This document shows, piece after piece, positions 46,901 through 58,607 of a DNA stretch of 64,000 nt. Numbering within the stretch: position 1 is the first letter of the stretch; each line of letters starts with the position of its first letter. The position numbers and the translations under genes were made by a program. This DNA is from Massospora cicadina (Eukaryota > Entomophthoromycota > Entomophthoromycetes > Entomophthorales > Entomophthoraceae), in NCBI GenBank assembly GCA_022478985.1, contig JAKSZP010013596.1, positions 1-64,000 of the forward strand, read 5' to 3'. The notes under the pieces were generated by a model. It ran no database searches. It worked only from the letters and a program-made list of their open reading frames with translations, and was not told where the DNA came from.

Positions 46901-47503
46901 AGGATAGAATACCTAGATATGCTGGACATTCCCTATGATTTAACCACACAGAAGGCAATGTGGAAAATGACTCACCACCCACTCCTACAGCCAAGGATAA
47001 GAGCAAACGCCTGGCGCTGTTTGAGAAGGACCTATAGGACTGCGGACCGCTCCAACTCCCTCCACAAAACATGTGCAGTATGTGGAGGGGAGGGATCCTT
47101 ACATCACCGCCTAGAAACATGCCCCCCAACCAAAGCTATATGGCAGGAAGTCGCACGCCTGCTCAAGATTCAAAATGAACAGGAACTCTCGATATCAAAG
47201 AGTATCTTCGCGCTCCAGATTGAGTCACCAATCCCATCTACCCTTCGCTCCCTAATAATACCCATTGAAATGTGGACAATACACAAAATTGCATTAGATG
47301 CGTTCAAGGGCACGGTCCCAACCATTCATGGGATTATTAACAGATTCCATGTCCACCTACTAGAGCACTTCCAAGCCTGGCTCTATGGATATATGAGACC
47401 AAGACAAAAAGCGCTCATAGAATCATGGTTCCCACTCTGGTTCCTCCACACAGAACCTTTTCTTCACACCTGCTCCATAGCAGGGGAAACCCCCTTGGAG
47501 TAG
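43956..47503 (+). pseudogene. LINE ORF2: endonuclease, reverse transcriptase and C-terminal Cys/His motif
   Basis: Starts at ATG 43956. Endonuclease motifs: DILAIQETH (catalytic Glu), MLGDFNCWDN (44328), SRIDHILIP and FSDHRLVMVQL (about 44525-44630). RT motifs: CPGPDGIPYKFY, SWRPIALSNTDIK, GFIPGRSN, then after one frameshift near 45660 DQEKAYDRVSW, HRGLKQGDPLSPLLYN and AFTDDCV, the F/YxDD box with the DD intact. The last 409 codons (46274-47503) are open and include CAVCGGEGSLHHRLETCP, the Cys/His motif near the end of Tad ORF2. In-frame stops occur at 44711, about 44820, 44937, 44960 and 46226. ORF2 nicks DNA and reverse-transcribes the RNA at the target. Confidence 0.88.
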
Positions 47504-47670
47504 TGCACCAACCCCCATACCTGGCAGTCCCGCTGGCAACAGGGGTAACTTGAGTACCCTGGGGTGCCCAATTTTTATTTTTCTTAGTTATTCTCTTAGT
47601 TTCACATATATTCGGTAATGTCTGTCCCCTGGTTGGCTTACCTCGGTTAAATAAAAAATTTAAAAATTTA

Positions 47671-50039
47671 TCTAAGTTAAGAAATTAAAACATGATCATT
47701 TGGAACTTAGTACTGATAGTATAGTACTTTATGTCCAGTGTAATGGTGAAATTTGTTTACTTCCTGTTCAGGCCTAACTTCCACATCATAATAAGGACCC
47801 TCTGCTGGCCTACCTACTAAACAAACTTTCCCATGTAGTAGACAAGACATCTCAAGTAGTTCCACTTGTGATATACCAAAATGCATCACTCATCTTATTT
47901 GGTTACTTAATTTTGTATCTCTTCTTGGCTCTTATAATAAATTAACTTATGAAATACAATTTGCTCACCAATATCATCCACGTCCTGATGGTTGAATTCC
48001 TTATAACCACTAACTTAACTGGTTTTAGCCTCAACGCCCTCCTAACTAACCTATTCCTTAAGGTGAACATTAGGTTGATTTCTGACACATTCTCAATATT
48101 CTATGTTTAACATATTTAGTTTAATCTCATTCAGTTGTTATATTACATTGCAAGACTAAGCTGAATTAAACTTATATAGTGTAGTCCTGTTACTTTGTAG
48201 GTTTTAAAATAGTATCCTTTACTGATATGATAAAATCAACAGAGCAATCACCAATAAAAAGTTTAACCAAACTAAATAGAATGTTTTTCCGCTTCAGGGG
48301 GTTGTTATTCCCCTCCTATGGTCAAGTTCAATGTTTAGACTACCAAAATTATTATAAGAATCATGTGAATCTCCCAAAACGCTTTTTTACATATCCTATA
48401 TGCTTTAGCCTGCATATCCATTATACCTGAAGAGCTAACAGCAAATTCCTCCACTGATCACTTTTTCCTTAAGTCCTTTAAAAAGATTGGATTCCCTTCT
48501 TTTCCAGTATTTTATTCTCAAAATCAAATTTAACAATCATTTTATCTCTCATCATGGGTTCCAGACAATGTGGATTCATCATCCCATGGCCCTGTAGATT
48601 CCTTTTTGATATATAATCACAATATCCATCATATTGTTTGGGAAAATCCTACAGTATGGACCTCAATTGGGACTTAAGTTCACACCGTTTATAGCTTAGT
48701 AATTAAGCAACTTCCATTACCTTCAAAAAACTAGTGTTAAGCTGCTATATTTCACTAGCCACACTAAAATAGGCCCAATTTTATATGAAATTACTCTTCC
48801 TGTCAAGAATATTACAACACATTTTACGCTAATTCCAGTACACATATTTATGTATAAAATTATATTAAGTGCCATCATTTAATCATTGGAATCATCTTTG
48901 CACCTCTACAAGCACGGTTTATTGCTTCCATGGTCCTCTTCCTGAATTAATAGTTTATATAATTGTTATTTTACCTATAAAGCCCTTAATATCCACACTT
49001 AAGTCCCAATACTGAGCATAAATTCTTTTTCAGGCATGCAATTGAAAGTACTCAAAATGACATCAGTCTCATAGCCCCTTTCTTTCCACAGTGCAATTAA
49101 TCCAAACCTTATATGTCTCCTTTCTGATTTTTGCATAATAGAGAGAGAGCTATTGGTGCTTTCTTAGCATTTACTCTTCTTATGTATTCCATAAATCTTC
49201 TTTATTTATAATTGCACAGGTGGCTATACCCTTGGAAATTTCTGGTCTATCCTAGGGGCTTAAGAGTAAAAGAAAGCTATGTCTCACTTCTATCAAACAG
49301 ATGCTGTCACTTCCTAGAAGGCAAGACATGTAAATGAAGCAATAGGGGTGGAAATTTAAGCAACTGTGTCATTTTTTACAAAGATTAAATCCTTTTTACT
49401 CAGCTCTCTCTCAAACCTCTTAGCTAGATAAGTTAAAGCTGACACTGTATTCTGTTAACAAGATTATACAGTTAGTCTATATATATTTAATATGATAAGC
49501 TATCAGTTAGGTACTACACTATAATGTGTTTTAGAGAAGCATATAATACTGATACAGGTAGTTTTTAATGATTTCACTGGTAGCAAAGTTCACATCAGAT
49601 CATCTATGATTATGAACTATTTTTCTCATTGGACCTAAAGCTGATTATAAGCTAATTGCATGGAGTAACATTTATACCCTGATGGTTACCCCAACTCTAT
49701 TTAATGCTGCGTCCATTCTGATATTTATATGCAATCTTTAACAATAAAGCTTATCCACCTTTCTGTGTTCTTCTCATATATGCTTTGACTATAAAAGTTA
49801 AAGTTATACAGGAAGATAAAAACAGTTGCCAAGGTTTTCTGGTAAAGTTATCATATGGCATTGACACCATTGATAAACAACCAATCTATAAGTGATGTTT
49901 ATAAATTTGAAAAGGGTTTCAAGATGGACTAATCTTTTTAATGTTGGGCTAGTTGCAAAACGTCTCTATAGGACTACACTATCTATCTTAATTATAAGCA
50001 GGGTGACTAAGAATCATAGCAGGGTACATAGTGTATAAC
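47671..50039 (+). other. Decayed sequence, possible Ty3 integrase remnant near 48.6-48.8 kb
   Basis: AT-rich with no long frame. One plus-strand stretch at about 48655-48780 reads YGPQLGLKFTPFIA and then LLYFTSHTKIGPI, which recalls the D-x-GPQF...AYHPQTDGQ part of Ty3 integrase. The match is weak. It is not the expected continuation of element E. Confidence 0.3.
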
Positions 50040-50702
50040 ATAGGTGATTACTGTTTTTTTAGCACTAGTGGTGCCCAACCCAAAAGGGGAGCCGCCACGC
50101 ATCTTTAATTGTAAATGGGCCAAACAAATAGATTAAGAGAAATGGAAAATCCTAATATGGCACCTCAGCTAACAGCCTAGGAAGCCATATCAGAAGGTGA
50201 GGAAGCTTTGAGGAAACTTTTTTCCAGTGCCCGCTTTATCAGGCCGAACATGGCAGACAGCATTGGGGTGGGAGCATCAGCGACATGGGAATAAGGAAAT
50301 ATAATTGTGGGTTTTCTTCATTTATGAGGCCAGCAGTGTCCATCGCCTCAACATATTGAGCAAGTTAATGCTCAGTGAAAGTAATGAGAGCCAGCACACA
50401 AATGAACAACTTGATGCACTGGTGAGTTTCAGGATAATTGGGGTTAAAAAGAGAATGTCTTGTGCATCAATGCAAGAGTGGCTTGCTCCAAAGGTGTGCT
50501 CCTCAATTTTGTATTTTGCATCCTCATCAAAATCATGGGAGAAATTTGGGATGGGAATACCCTCAACAAAGGGTTCCATCGTCCCATGGAGATGTTAGTG
50601 AAGGAGTGTGTTGGACGTAGCAGCTGCTTCTTTTACAGCTATTTTGTTTATGATTTTATAACTAGGAAAAACATTTTAGATCAAAGATGGCGGAGATGCA
50701 AA

Positions 50703-51289
50703 TTATGATGATTTACAAAAGTCCTCCAAAGCAAAATCTGGCTTGACATTATACGGCCAGTCACTATCATCAATCCATTCAGGGCACTCAGATGAATTTA
50801 GCTCGGCCAACACTGGGCCAGCCACTGGAATTGGAGTGTTGGCCGGAGCCAATTGGTTGTGGACAGTTGACCATGGCAGCTCAGCTGAGACTAATTCAGC
50901 CATCAACTCAGTATTCAGTAATCTGGTTGAATTATTTTCAAATTTTTTAAAATTTAGATTTTGATTGTGTGCCACTTTGGGAGGTGCACCAAATTTTCCC
51001 AAGGCTGGGGAAGGAGGATCAAGCCCCATTCAAAGAATTGGGGTGAAGCAGCTGCCAATTCATCGCTGGAAGAAGGAATGGCAGAAGTGGCAGAGGTGGA
51101 AGCTGTGAAGCACTTGTGCTTTGAATGATTAAGTTTGAAGTGCAAGTGGCAAATGGTATGGTCATTTTCAACGTGCACCCAGAATGGTTGATCAGGGTCA
51201 GATCTGATCATGGTGCATGGGGAATCATGAGGTGGGAATTGTGATGAAATGGGCAGATCATTGCAAAGTTGTGAGGCCCTTCCAACCAA
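50703..51289 (-). pseudogene. ORF1-like protein with CCHC-type knuckle in the poly(A) element
   Basis: The frame 51289-50954 contains CHLHFKLNHSKHKC, a CX2CX4HX4C knuckle with the second Cys replaced by His, followed by a Ser/Ala-rich linker. A frame change near 51030 leads to the frame 51029-50703 (NTELMAELVSAELPWSTVHN), which closes with an acidic, aromatic end, CPEWIDDSDWPYNVKPDFAL. It could be LINE ORF1 or a gag fragment. The surrounding poly(A)/TSD signature favours the former. Confidence 0.45.
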
Positions 51290-51542
51290 TCTTCCTCATT
51301 AGGAACCACAAACTGCAGCACAGGGTCAGTGCCATAAATGTCCAAACCCTCCATGAGCTCATGGTGGAGGCATTTGGGGGAGAGATGGGAGGGAAACTAA
51401 GCAAACTGAACCACCAAAGTTGTAATGGATGGAAAACCCCCAGTTCTGACTGCCATATATTAAAATAATTCTTTAGTGCACCGACAAGCAACCAAAGCAG
51501 CCTTACCAAGTAGCAAGAGGTTTGACGCACCAACTGTGCCAA

Positions 51543-53596
51543 ACATTGCCTACTACTGGTTGGTTATGCAAAGTCCTCTGGGGGGTTAGTGTCAGAAATT
51601 TGACTATGGGATCTGCTAGTTGGCAGGCTAACCAGTATGAAGACTGGTCAGCCCTTGCCATTTCACCTTAGGCGTCAGGGCCAGAAGCGCTGCATAACCC
51701 TTGGTGTGTCACCTGCACCATTTGGGGATCCCCTAGCTTCATTCTCTAAACAACAAAAGAATTTAAACTTAAATTATAAAAGAGAATGAGCAAAGGGAGA
51801 TATTTATTGAAAGGGAAGCGACAGGTATTTATACTATTTACAAAAGGGCTACTGCGCCCACCGCTGACCTATCAGCTCTTCCGCTGGTTCTTTCAGCCAA
51901 CCACTCTTCTTCTACACTATTCTCTTTCCTGGCGTCGACTCTCTCACTCCATCCTTCCCAATGTCTAAATTAGTTTTGGATCATCCTCAGCCTTAAGTTG
52001 CCAGTGAGCCATATAAATAACTAAGCTGATTAAACGTCAAATTTGGGTTTGACCTTCAAGTTGATTTAAATGCACTGGAAACAACTTTTGTCGCTCACTT
52101 TGACTTGGAATATCTCAGCATCTTGCCAACATCTCTTCTCAAATTATTTCAATCGACTGATTAGGAATCACCTCATTCTGGTGATAATGATTATACTAAA
52201 TGAGGCCTGGAAACAACTTTGGCCACCTCAAACTCATAATTGTTGGATCGCCAACATTGGATTATCAGTACAGGCAGCAAATTCTTAGATGAATATTTGA
52301 AGCAAATACATTGGCTTTCTGCCAGAAATCCCACAACAGTCCATGATTGGCAGTTGGCGTTAAACACTGATTCCACTGACTGATACTAATTGGATCATCC
52401 TCAGCTATTAGTACCAGTGATTCTTATACTAATTTGGGGCCACTAATTGGACCCACTTGAACCTAATACCAAACTCAGCAGAATACTAATTTTGGCTCAA
52501 CCCAAATTGGGGAGCAACTAACCAGCAATCATATCAAATAACACGAAATTCAGTCAATAAGCCATTCTGCCAGGATTGACCATATCATCCCAAATAACGA
52601 TTAATAATTGGAGGATTCCATCTGGTTAAAGTTATGAAAGTTATTCTGACCCAACCCACCAAAAAGCTCCTCAACTGGGAAAAATACCAACAGGTAATCA
52701 AGGTATGCTAACCTCAAAACAACCAATATTTTTATTTTGGACATAAAAAGGCCCTGCTGACAATAGCTCATCTGGGGGAGCAACTGACAATGCTCCTCAG
52801 GAAGCGAATGATAGAGTAAGAATTTTAAAGTGAACTTCAGAATTGGCAGGCATGATTTATAAAGGCCACTCCTTGGGGGCCTCACCCAATCCATTTATTA
52901 GGCTCACACAAGCCTAATCTACAACTCAGGTGAGGCACAACCTAGCTTCTGAAATGACTGAACCAAAAGTATTTTTAAAGCAATTTGACTCATATTCAGA
53001 AAATCGGAATCTGAGTTGAAATGCAACAATAAAAGGTGAACTCGATTGTTACAAAAGTGGCCTCATCCTGGAGCTGCATGCAAACAGTGGGAATCAGAAT
53101 TTTTAAAAAACAGTTTGCATCTTAGATGCTGCTGCATCAGCTTCTGAGTGGAAGATGAGGTCAAAGTACCCCTTAAAGGGGAAGAAGTCAATGAAGCTGG
53201 CAGGTTTGAAAACTGCCATGGCCATCTTGATGATGGCCGTGCTCACATATGGGAAAAGATTCCTATATTTAAACTGGAGGCTGAAATGCAAATTGCTCCA
53301 TGGGAGCACCAAAGGGCTTTGGAGCATTGCCTGAGAACTTGCAAGGTGGTGGGCCAAGTACTGATGGGGGACATAACACCCAGTAGCACTGGGAGGGCTA
53401 GAAAATCCAGCCTGGGTGCACTTTGGCAGTAGCTAAAAGATGCCAGATGGTGGTGCACCACAACCCCAAGCTGGGGCAGCAGGCGTTGATTGCATCATCA
53501 TTGGTAAGTTTTGGCTTAATCAAGCGGGCGTTTTTTTGTATCTAACAAAAAATCTGAATTTGGCTTTTATTTAGTTATTGAAGCAAAAGAGAAATT
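51543..53596 (-). other. 5' part of the poly(A) element, no coding frame recognised
   Basis: Both strands have short open frames (for example 53148-53432 plus, 53357-53103 minus), but no known domain is readable. It may be a 5' UTR, decayed ORF sequence, or captured DNA. Confidence 0.4.
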
Positions 53597-53611
53597 ATAG
53601 GTGATTACTGT

Positions 53612-54197
53612 CTATATTCACTATCCTAGTTCTTATCTGATTAGTTTTTTAAGTTATTTGAGGTTCAAAAAGGGCAGTCATCGCTTTGTTCCCCTTTACT
53701 AAAAGCTTTTTATAAACCTAATGCTAATTTTAGATACCTCATTCTTCATATAAGCTCCTCTACCAAAGGGCGCATGGTTACATGATGAAAACTACCCATT
53801 TTTTATCTAAAAACCCTGCCTGACAATCCTTGCAGCTCTACTTAATCCCTTTTTAAGGTAGAGAGCCAATTATAATTTATACTGGGATAAGAATATACAA
53901 ATATTCTTACACTGGAGTTTATAACCTCCAGTATTGGCTCAGTAGTATGAGCCTACAATTGATTATAAAGGGCTAAATTAATCCCTTTTTTATATATACT
54001 TACTTACCCATTTAATCTCACTAGCATTTAAGTTAAGTAGATTCAGCTAGTTTCATTAATCACTTCCTATGTCTACTTGAGTAATAATTATGAATTGGTT
54101 AAAGAGATGCCACTAATTATTATAGTTATAAGCTACACCAGTAAACCCTCATTTAATTCTAGTGGAGTTAGATTTTATACCTATATAAATAAATAGA
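53612..54197. other. AT-rich spacer, no feature recognised
   Basis: It continues the sequence that was contiguous with 50039 before the poly(A) element inserted. No gene or repeat edge was found. Confidence 0.5.
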
Positions 54198-55349
54198 TGT
54201 TAGTATACGTTGGGATTTTTGCCCATATTCCCAGCCTGCTAGATTACCTGGTATTGCTAGGGGAAAGTTCCCTAAGGCGAAGTGAATCAGAATTGGTTGG
54301 CCCAAGTTTTAGAGGAACTACGTTTAAGATTTTGGGATATTCACCTGGTCGTATCTGTCAGTGATTGGTCCAGATGAATACCTAAAATTTCATTGGGTGG
54401 AGTGGCTGATGCAATAGGGGCATCTGATAGTGATTAACTATCAGGTGTACCAATTGGGATTGGTCAGGTTTCATCACCAACTGATTGGGAATGAATAGTG
54501 AGCTGTAAGGCGAGTGATGCTGCCTGCAACTAGCAAATTGATAAATTGGTGAAATGACCTGCCATAGTGAGTAATAAGTCCCATTACCTAAGCAGGTTGC
54601 TAGCTAATTATGGTTGGTCTGCTTGGATTGAGAGGAAAACATTAGGGACACGTTTTCTGACTCTTTTCGTTTGAGGTCTTGAGAATGTCCAATGATGAAT
54701 CCTAGCCAGGGTGGGGAAGACCATTGCTGCTGAGATGAGGAAGGGTGATTCAATGGCAACAGCTGCCATTTCATTGAAGAGGTGTCAACTGAGGGTTAGA
54801 CAGCCGAATCCCCTACTATATAATTCCCTAGGATTTACTATAATAAAAAACCTCAGAATTAAACCCTAGTTTTAAGATAACAAGTGCTTTACGGTAATAT
54901 TATCAATTTGGTGTATAGTTAGACTATCAGCTTCTATTGTGTCATTCTATCTCAAGGATATTATTACAGAAGGCAATAATTGGAAGACTTCAGAGAGAAG
55001 AGTAAAGTTCTGAGCTGGGTTATATAGACAAAGGAACCACAATCAGGGATAGCTGCTGACTGTGTGTTGGGCTGAGAGAGACTGTCGCTGAGGTATCTTA
55101 ACAAAGATTGGGTGGACAAGAGTATACAGAACAAATCCCTACAAATACAACTTACATAGTATTTAATCGGAAATACTGGCAGAGCGTTGGGCTGAACAAT
55201 AGTTCAATCTCAACTATGGATAATAGTCTCCATACTATTATCAATTAATACATTCTATACACCACAAAGAAGTGCATGAGGAAATCAAACCTATGCAGTA
55301 AAATGTTACTGGGTTGACGGCTGATAATCAATCCTAAGTAATCTTTACA
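54198..55349 (+). repeat. Presumed 5' LTR of element C
   Basis: It ends TTTACA three bases before a perfect PBS. The left edge is set at TGTTAG by analogy with element E's LTR, giving about 1150 nt. A TATA box lies inside. The start is inferred, because no second copy exists in the window. Confidence 0.5.
54817..54825 (+). promoter_or_regulatory. TATA box in the presumed element C LTR
   Basis: TATATAATT lies about 530 nt before the LTR end in an otherwise ordinary context. Confidence 0.4.
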
Positions 55350-55352
55350 AGT

Positions 55353-55370
55353 TGGTGCTCACTACAGGGG
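55353..55370 (+). other. tRNA primer-binding site of element C
   Basis: TGGTGCTCACTACAGGGG is identical to the PBS of element B at 28832-28849. Confidence 0.85.
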
Positions 55371-55389
55371 TAGTTGAGTAAAGATCTAT

Positions 55390-56665
55390 TATAATTTCAT
55401 ATAAAGAAGAACTACATAAGCTGTGGACAGAGATCGCCACTGTGAATCAGAATGCCTTGAACTCAGTGGATCATTGGGAATTTGCGGTTTTGGAAGAATG
55501 AGTCACCAAGGTGGAGGAAGGAGTAGAGAATGTAGTCAACTTTGGGAATGAGTTACTTGGCAAAGTAAACTCATTGAAGAAGAAAGAAGGGAACCTCGTT
55601 TGAGAGGTCCTATTCCTGAAAATGGAGTGAGAAGCGGATTGCATTCATTTAAGAAAGTTTGGTGCAGATATTGAGAAATTAATCAAACAAGTGGAGGAAC
55701 TTAAAGCTCACAGATGTTCTTGTGAGCCTGATATGGCCAGTGATGCCAAAGAGAGAAGTCCTCACATGATAATTGGGAAGTCAAATACTCTGAGGAATAT
55801 GCTGTCCATTTTCAATGCCATTTCAGAGATGACACCCAAAGTCACTCCACAAGTTAGCCAAGTAGCTGAACCAAAAGAATCAGCCCAAAATGACTTTGAG
55901 GAATTTAAGGCAATGCCAAAATTGCCAACATTCCATCAGGATAACGCCCAGCATTTTTCTGACTGTTTGACATGACTATGAGTGGCTATGGAGATCGTCA
56001 AAAGGCGTTGACAGTCATGAACTGCCTGGACACCAACTGTCAAAATTTAGTGTTACCCCACCTGGAGGGGGACAGCTGGTCATATGCAGAGGCAAAGGCG
56101 GCCATCATGAAGGAGTTCAGGAGTTCAACCCGCATGTCAAAATGAAAGAAAAACTTATGGGAATTCAGTCCCATAAAGATGAGTCTCTTGCTAACTTTGT
56201 GGATCAATTTTACCGGGAGTCACAGATCCTGGCTGGAGCAAAAGTATTGGATGACTTTGATTCTAGAATCGCTTTGCAAGTGGCCCTTTGGCCCTATTGC
56301 AATTTGCATCAAATGATGTCTTCCATATTCACAACGGAGATAACTACCTCGCAAATGGTAGACAACCTGAAGATTTTGGGAGCAATGTTTGATGCCATAA
56401 ATAGAAGCTTCAAGTCAAATCTGGTACAAAATCTGAATCCCATGAAGGGAAATGAAGGAGTAAAAGAGGCTACTAACTGAACTGTGCCGGGAAATAAGTC
56501 CAGAGAATTCAGACAGTTAATCAAGAAAGAGAAGGTCTGCTATCAGTGTGATGGGAAAGGGCATTTTGCCGTACACTTCAAAAAGCTGAAGGATCAGATT
56601 AACGTGGTCCAGGTCAAGGAGACAGCAGCCGCCAAGGATTTGGGAAAGGGGCCCACTACCTAGAC
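55390..56665 (+). pseudogene. Gag of element C with zinc knuckle
   Basis: The open pieces are 55691-55975 (LRNMLSIFNAISEMTPKV; MPKLPTFHQDNAQHFSDCL) and 56142-56480, a capsid-like helical region (SLANFVDQFYRESQILAG). The first stop (TGA) falls at 55973-55975, and broken text bridges the two. The zinc knuckle at 56538-56579 reads CYQCDGKGHFAVHF, so the last Cys is Phe. Gag forms the particle that packages element RNA. Loss of the knuckle Cys and the stops mean it is not functional. Confidence 0.75.
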
Positions 56666-56679
56666 AAGGAACAGTCTAG

Positions 56680-57525
56680 AGCGGCGGAGAAACCTGTTTC
56701 TCCCAATATCATGAATGAAGAAATAGATATTAGCAATCTGTTTGTAGATGACGAGCAGGATAAGCTATACCAAGTGGTCAATATGGATGTGAATGCTGTG
56801 ACCAGAGCCGGGGCAAAGAGAATTGACCCTGAGATAATCCAGGAAGTTGCCCGGCCATATGCCTGACAACTGGTGGAGAAGATTCAAACCACTGAGAACC
56901 TTGAAGAGTTATCAGACATCCATTTAGATGAGGCCAATCTGTCTATCCCCCTCAGCGCAATAAAGGAATGGTTTCCTGAATTATTGGTGCAAATTATTCA
57001 CACCCTAGATTCAGCTAATAACACCGCCATTCACTCAGTAAATACTAAATTAATACTCCAAGTGTACATATTTAGAAATACAAGTGAATTAAGTGAGGGG
57101 GAGGGTGATTGTCAACAGCGGAGCACCCATTAATATTGTGTCAATCAAGCTGGTAAAGAGGATGAAGATCTCGCCAGACTTGGAACACAAGAGATAATAT
57201 GGGAAAGCTGATCCAAACATCACCATTTCCTGTGGAGCGTATAGTGCGCTGCCACTACAATTTGAGTCGTTGGTGGTATCTGCACCAGCAATAGTTTTGG
57301 CAAACCAAAACTATGATATCCTTATCGGAATGGAGTTTCTAAGGAAGTACAGAGTTAAATGTAACTTTGAAGATAATATTTTGACCATCCTGGGTCAGAC
57401 GTTACCATTGGTATACCAGAAGGATGTTAAAGCTCCATTGAATCGGAGAAACAACTTCATTAATCTGATATACAATGATGGCATTTTACCAATTCAATAC
57501 CAATTAGTTGGTAGGAAGCGATGAG
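56680..57525 (+). pseudogene. Protease region of element C, active site altered
   Basis: An open frame at 56873-57133 leads in, then after a frame change VNSGAPINIVSIKLVKRM (about 57108-57165). The retropepsin triad DSG is NSG here: the catalytic Asp is Asn. The later part (57270-57524) reads NYDILIGMEFLRKYRVKCNF, the flap-end 'xDILIGMxFL' signature. It is open up to the TGA at 57522. Confidence 0.75.
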
Positions 57526-57527
57526 AA

Positions 57528-58607
57528 ATGCTGGCAGAAATCTTAGAAATCTGGGGAATTCCATTAAGGATCAAGAAAGAAAGGACCCTACCAGCCGGAT
57601 TGCAGATAATAGTTGACACAGGGTTGACTTTGGAGATTCCTGAGCTGTTGTATGGGGAAGTCAGAAGCCCCTGGAAGAAGTCCATAGTGGAGCTATGGGT
57701 GGCTCCCAGGATATTGTTGCTGGGACATGGAGATATTCAATTTCTCCTGGAAAATTTGAGTGAAAAACTGATGAAGGTCAAGAGAAAACAGATTATTGTG
57801 CTTAATCGTCTGATCCCGATGGCTGAATTGAGACAATTCTACAATTTTGGGTCTCTCAATGAAATGGGATTACTGGCCGGGGTAGCTGAAAGCATCAACC
57901 TATTGGTTGATCAAGAGCAGCTCGCTGATCTGCCAGAAGGCCAGCATGAGGAGGTGCTCAAACTATTTGAGAAATATTGGGAAGTGTTCACTCCGGATGA
58001 CCACAATTTGGGATGCGCTCAAGGCATAATTCACAAGGTCAACACCAGAAAAAATCTACTGATAAGGATGAGACCAATCCGAAGATTGAAAGCCACCAAA
58101 GTGGTAGTGGAGGATGAGATCAGCAAACTAGTGAAGCATGGGCTTCTAGTTCTGTCGTCAAGTCCCTGGGTGAGTCCTATTCTGATTGTGAAGAAGAAGG
58201 ATGGATCAAACTGGGTGGTGATTGACTACTGGAGGCTGAACAAAATTATGAAGAAGGATTTGTATCCCCTACTGAGGATCAACAATGCGCTGGATCGTTT
58301 AGGAAAAGTGAAGTATTTCTCTGCGATTGATCTAATCTTGGTATATTGGCAGATCAACTTGCCAGAAGAAGACCAAGAAAAATGCGTGATTATTACTGCT
58401 CAGGGGTTATACCAGCCAACAAGGATGCACCAGGGTCTCTGCAATGCGCCTGCGACGTTCCAGAGGGCCATGGACGCTATATTAAGCGACCTGAAGCTGT
58501 CATGCGTCCTGGTATATCTGGATGATATCAACGTGTTCAGTAGGACGTCTACTGATCACCTCCACCACTTGGAAGAAGATTCAAGAGACTGTCCGCGGCT
58601 AACCTGA
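57528..58607 (+). CDS. Reverse transcriptase of element C (359 codons open)
   Basis: The longest undisturbed Ty3 frame in the window. In order: VFTPDDHNLGCAQGIIHKVN; RPIRRLKATKVVVEDEISKL; SSPWVSPILIVKKKDG (fingers); VVIDYWRLNKIMKKDLYPL (RT domain 2); YFSAIDLILVYWQINLPEED; HQGLCNAPATFQRAMDAIL; and the catalytic box VYLDDINVFSRTS (YLDD at 58515-58526). All polymerase signatures are present, although some strongly conserved residues differ (DYWRLN for DYRxLN, DLILVYWQI for DLxxGYxQI). The frame ends shortly after YLDD through a frameshift, so the thumb is in another frame. RT copies element RNA into DNA inside the particle. Confidence 0.85.
   Translation: MLAEILEIWGIPLRIKKERTLPAGLQIIVDTGLTLEIPELLYGEVRSPWKKSIVELWVAPRILLLGHGDIQFLLENLSEKLMKVKRKQIIVLNRLIPMAELRQFYNFGSLNEMGLLAGVAESINLLVDQEQLADLPEGQHEEVLKLFEKYWEVFTPDDHNLGCAQGIIHKVNTRKNLLIRMRPIRRLKATKVVVEDEISKLVKHGLLVLSSSPWVSPILIVKKKDGSNWVVIDYWRLNKIMKKDLYPLLRINNALDRLGKVKYFSAIDLILVYWQINLPEEDQEKCVIITAQGLYQPTRMHQGLCNAPATFQRAMDAILSDLKLSCVLVYLDDINVFSRTSTDHLHHLEEDSRDCPRLT

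Larger units (their letters stand above)
42440..47670 (+). mobile_element. Near full-length Tad1-like LINE
   Basis: A two-ORF non-LTR retrotransposon: ORF1 with a CCHC knuckle, ORF2 with an apurinic-type endonuclease, RT and a C-terminal Cys/His motif, no RNase H seen, and a 3' tail AAATAAAAAATTTAAAAATT. The organisation fits the Tad1 clade common in filamentous fungi. It interrupts element E. The exact 5' edge is uncertain (between about 42430 and 42490) and no target duplication was found. It carries several stops and frameshifts but is far better preserved than most of the window. Confidence 0.9.
50040..53611 (-). mobile_element. Poly(A) retroelement, ORF1-like only, with perfect 15-bp target duplication
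   Basis: ATAGGTGATTACTGT is present at 50040-50054 and 53597-53611. The 3542-nt insert between them reads on the minus strand and ends in CACTAGTGCTAAAAAA, so it has a poly(A) tail next to a long duplication, the mark of target-primed reverse transcription. It encodes a knuckle-bearing ORF1-like protein but shows no endonuclease or RT; only about 650 nt lie between that frame and the tail. Its 3' end matches the micro-insertions at 5667 and 19963. It looks like a non-autonomous, 'half-LINE' type element. Confidence 0.75.

Noticed and set aside
46741..47129. Minus-strand frames opposite LINE ORF2
   Set aside because: Antisense shadows of the well-supported ORF2 C-terminal region.
47707..47889. 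60-codon minus-strand frame after the LINE
   Set aside because: Short, no domain, no conserved relative seen; it lies in decayed sequence.
51258..51542. Hydrophobic minus-strand frame as a membrane protein
   Set aside because: It overlaps other minus-strand frames of the poly(A) element, and its hydrophobicity looks like an off-frame artefact.
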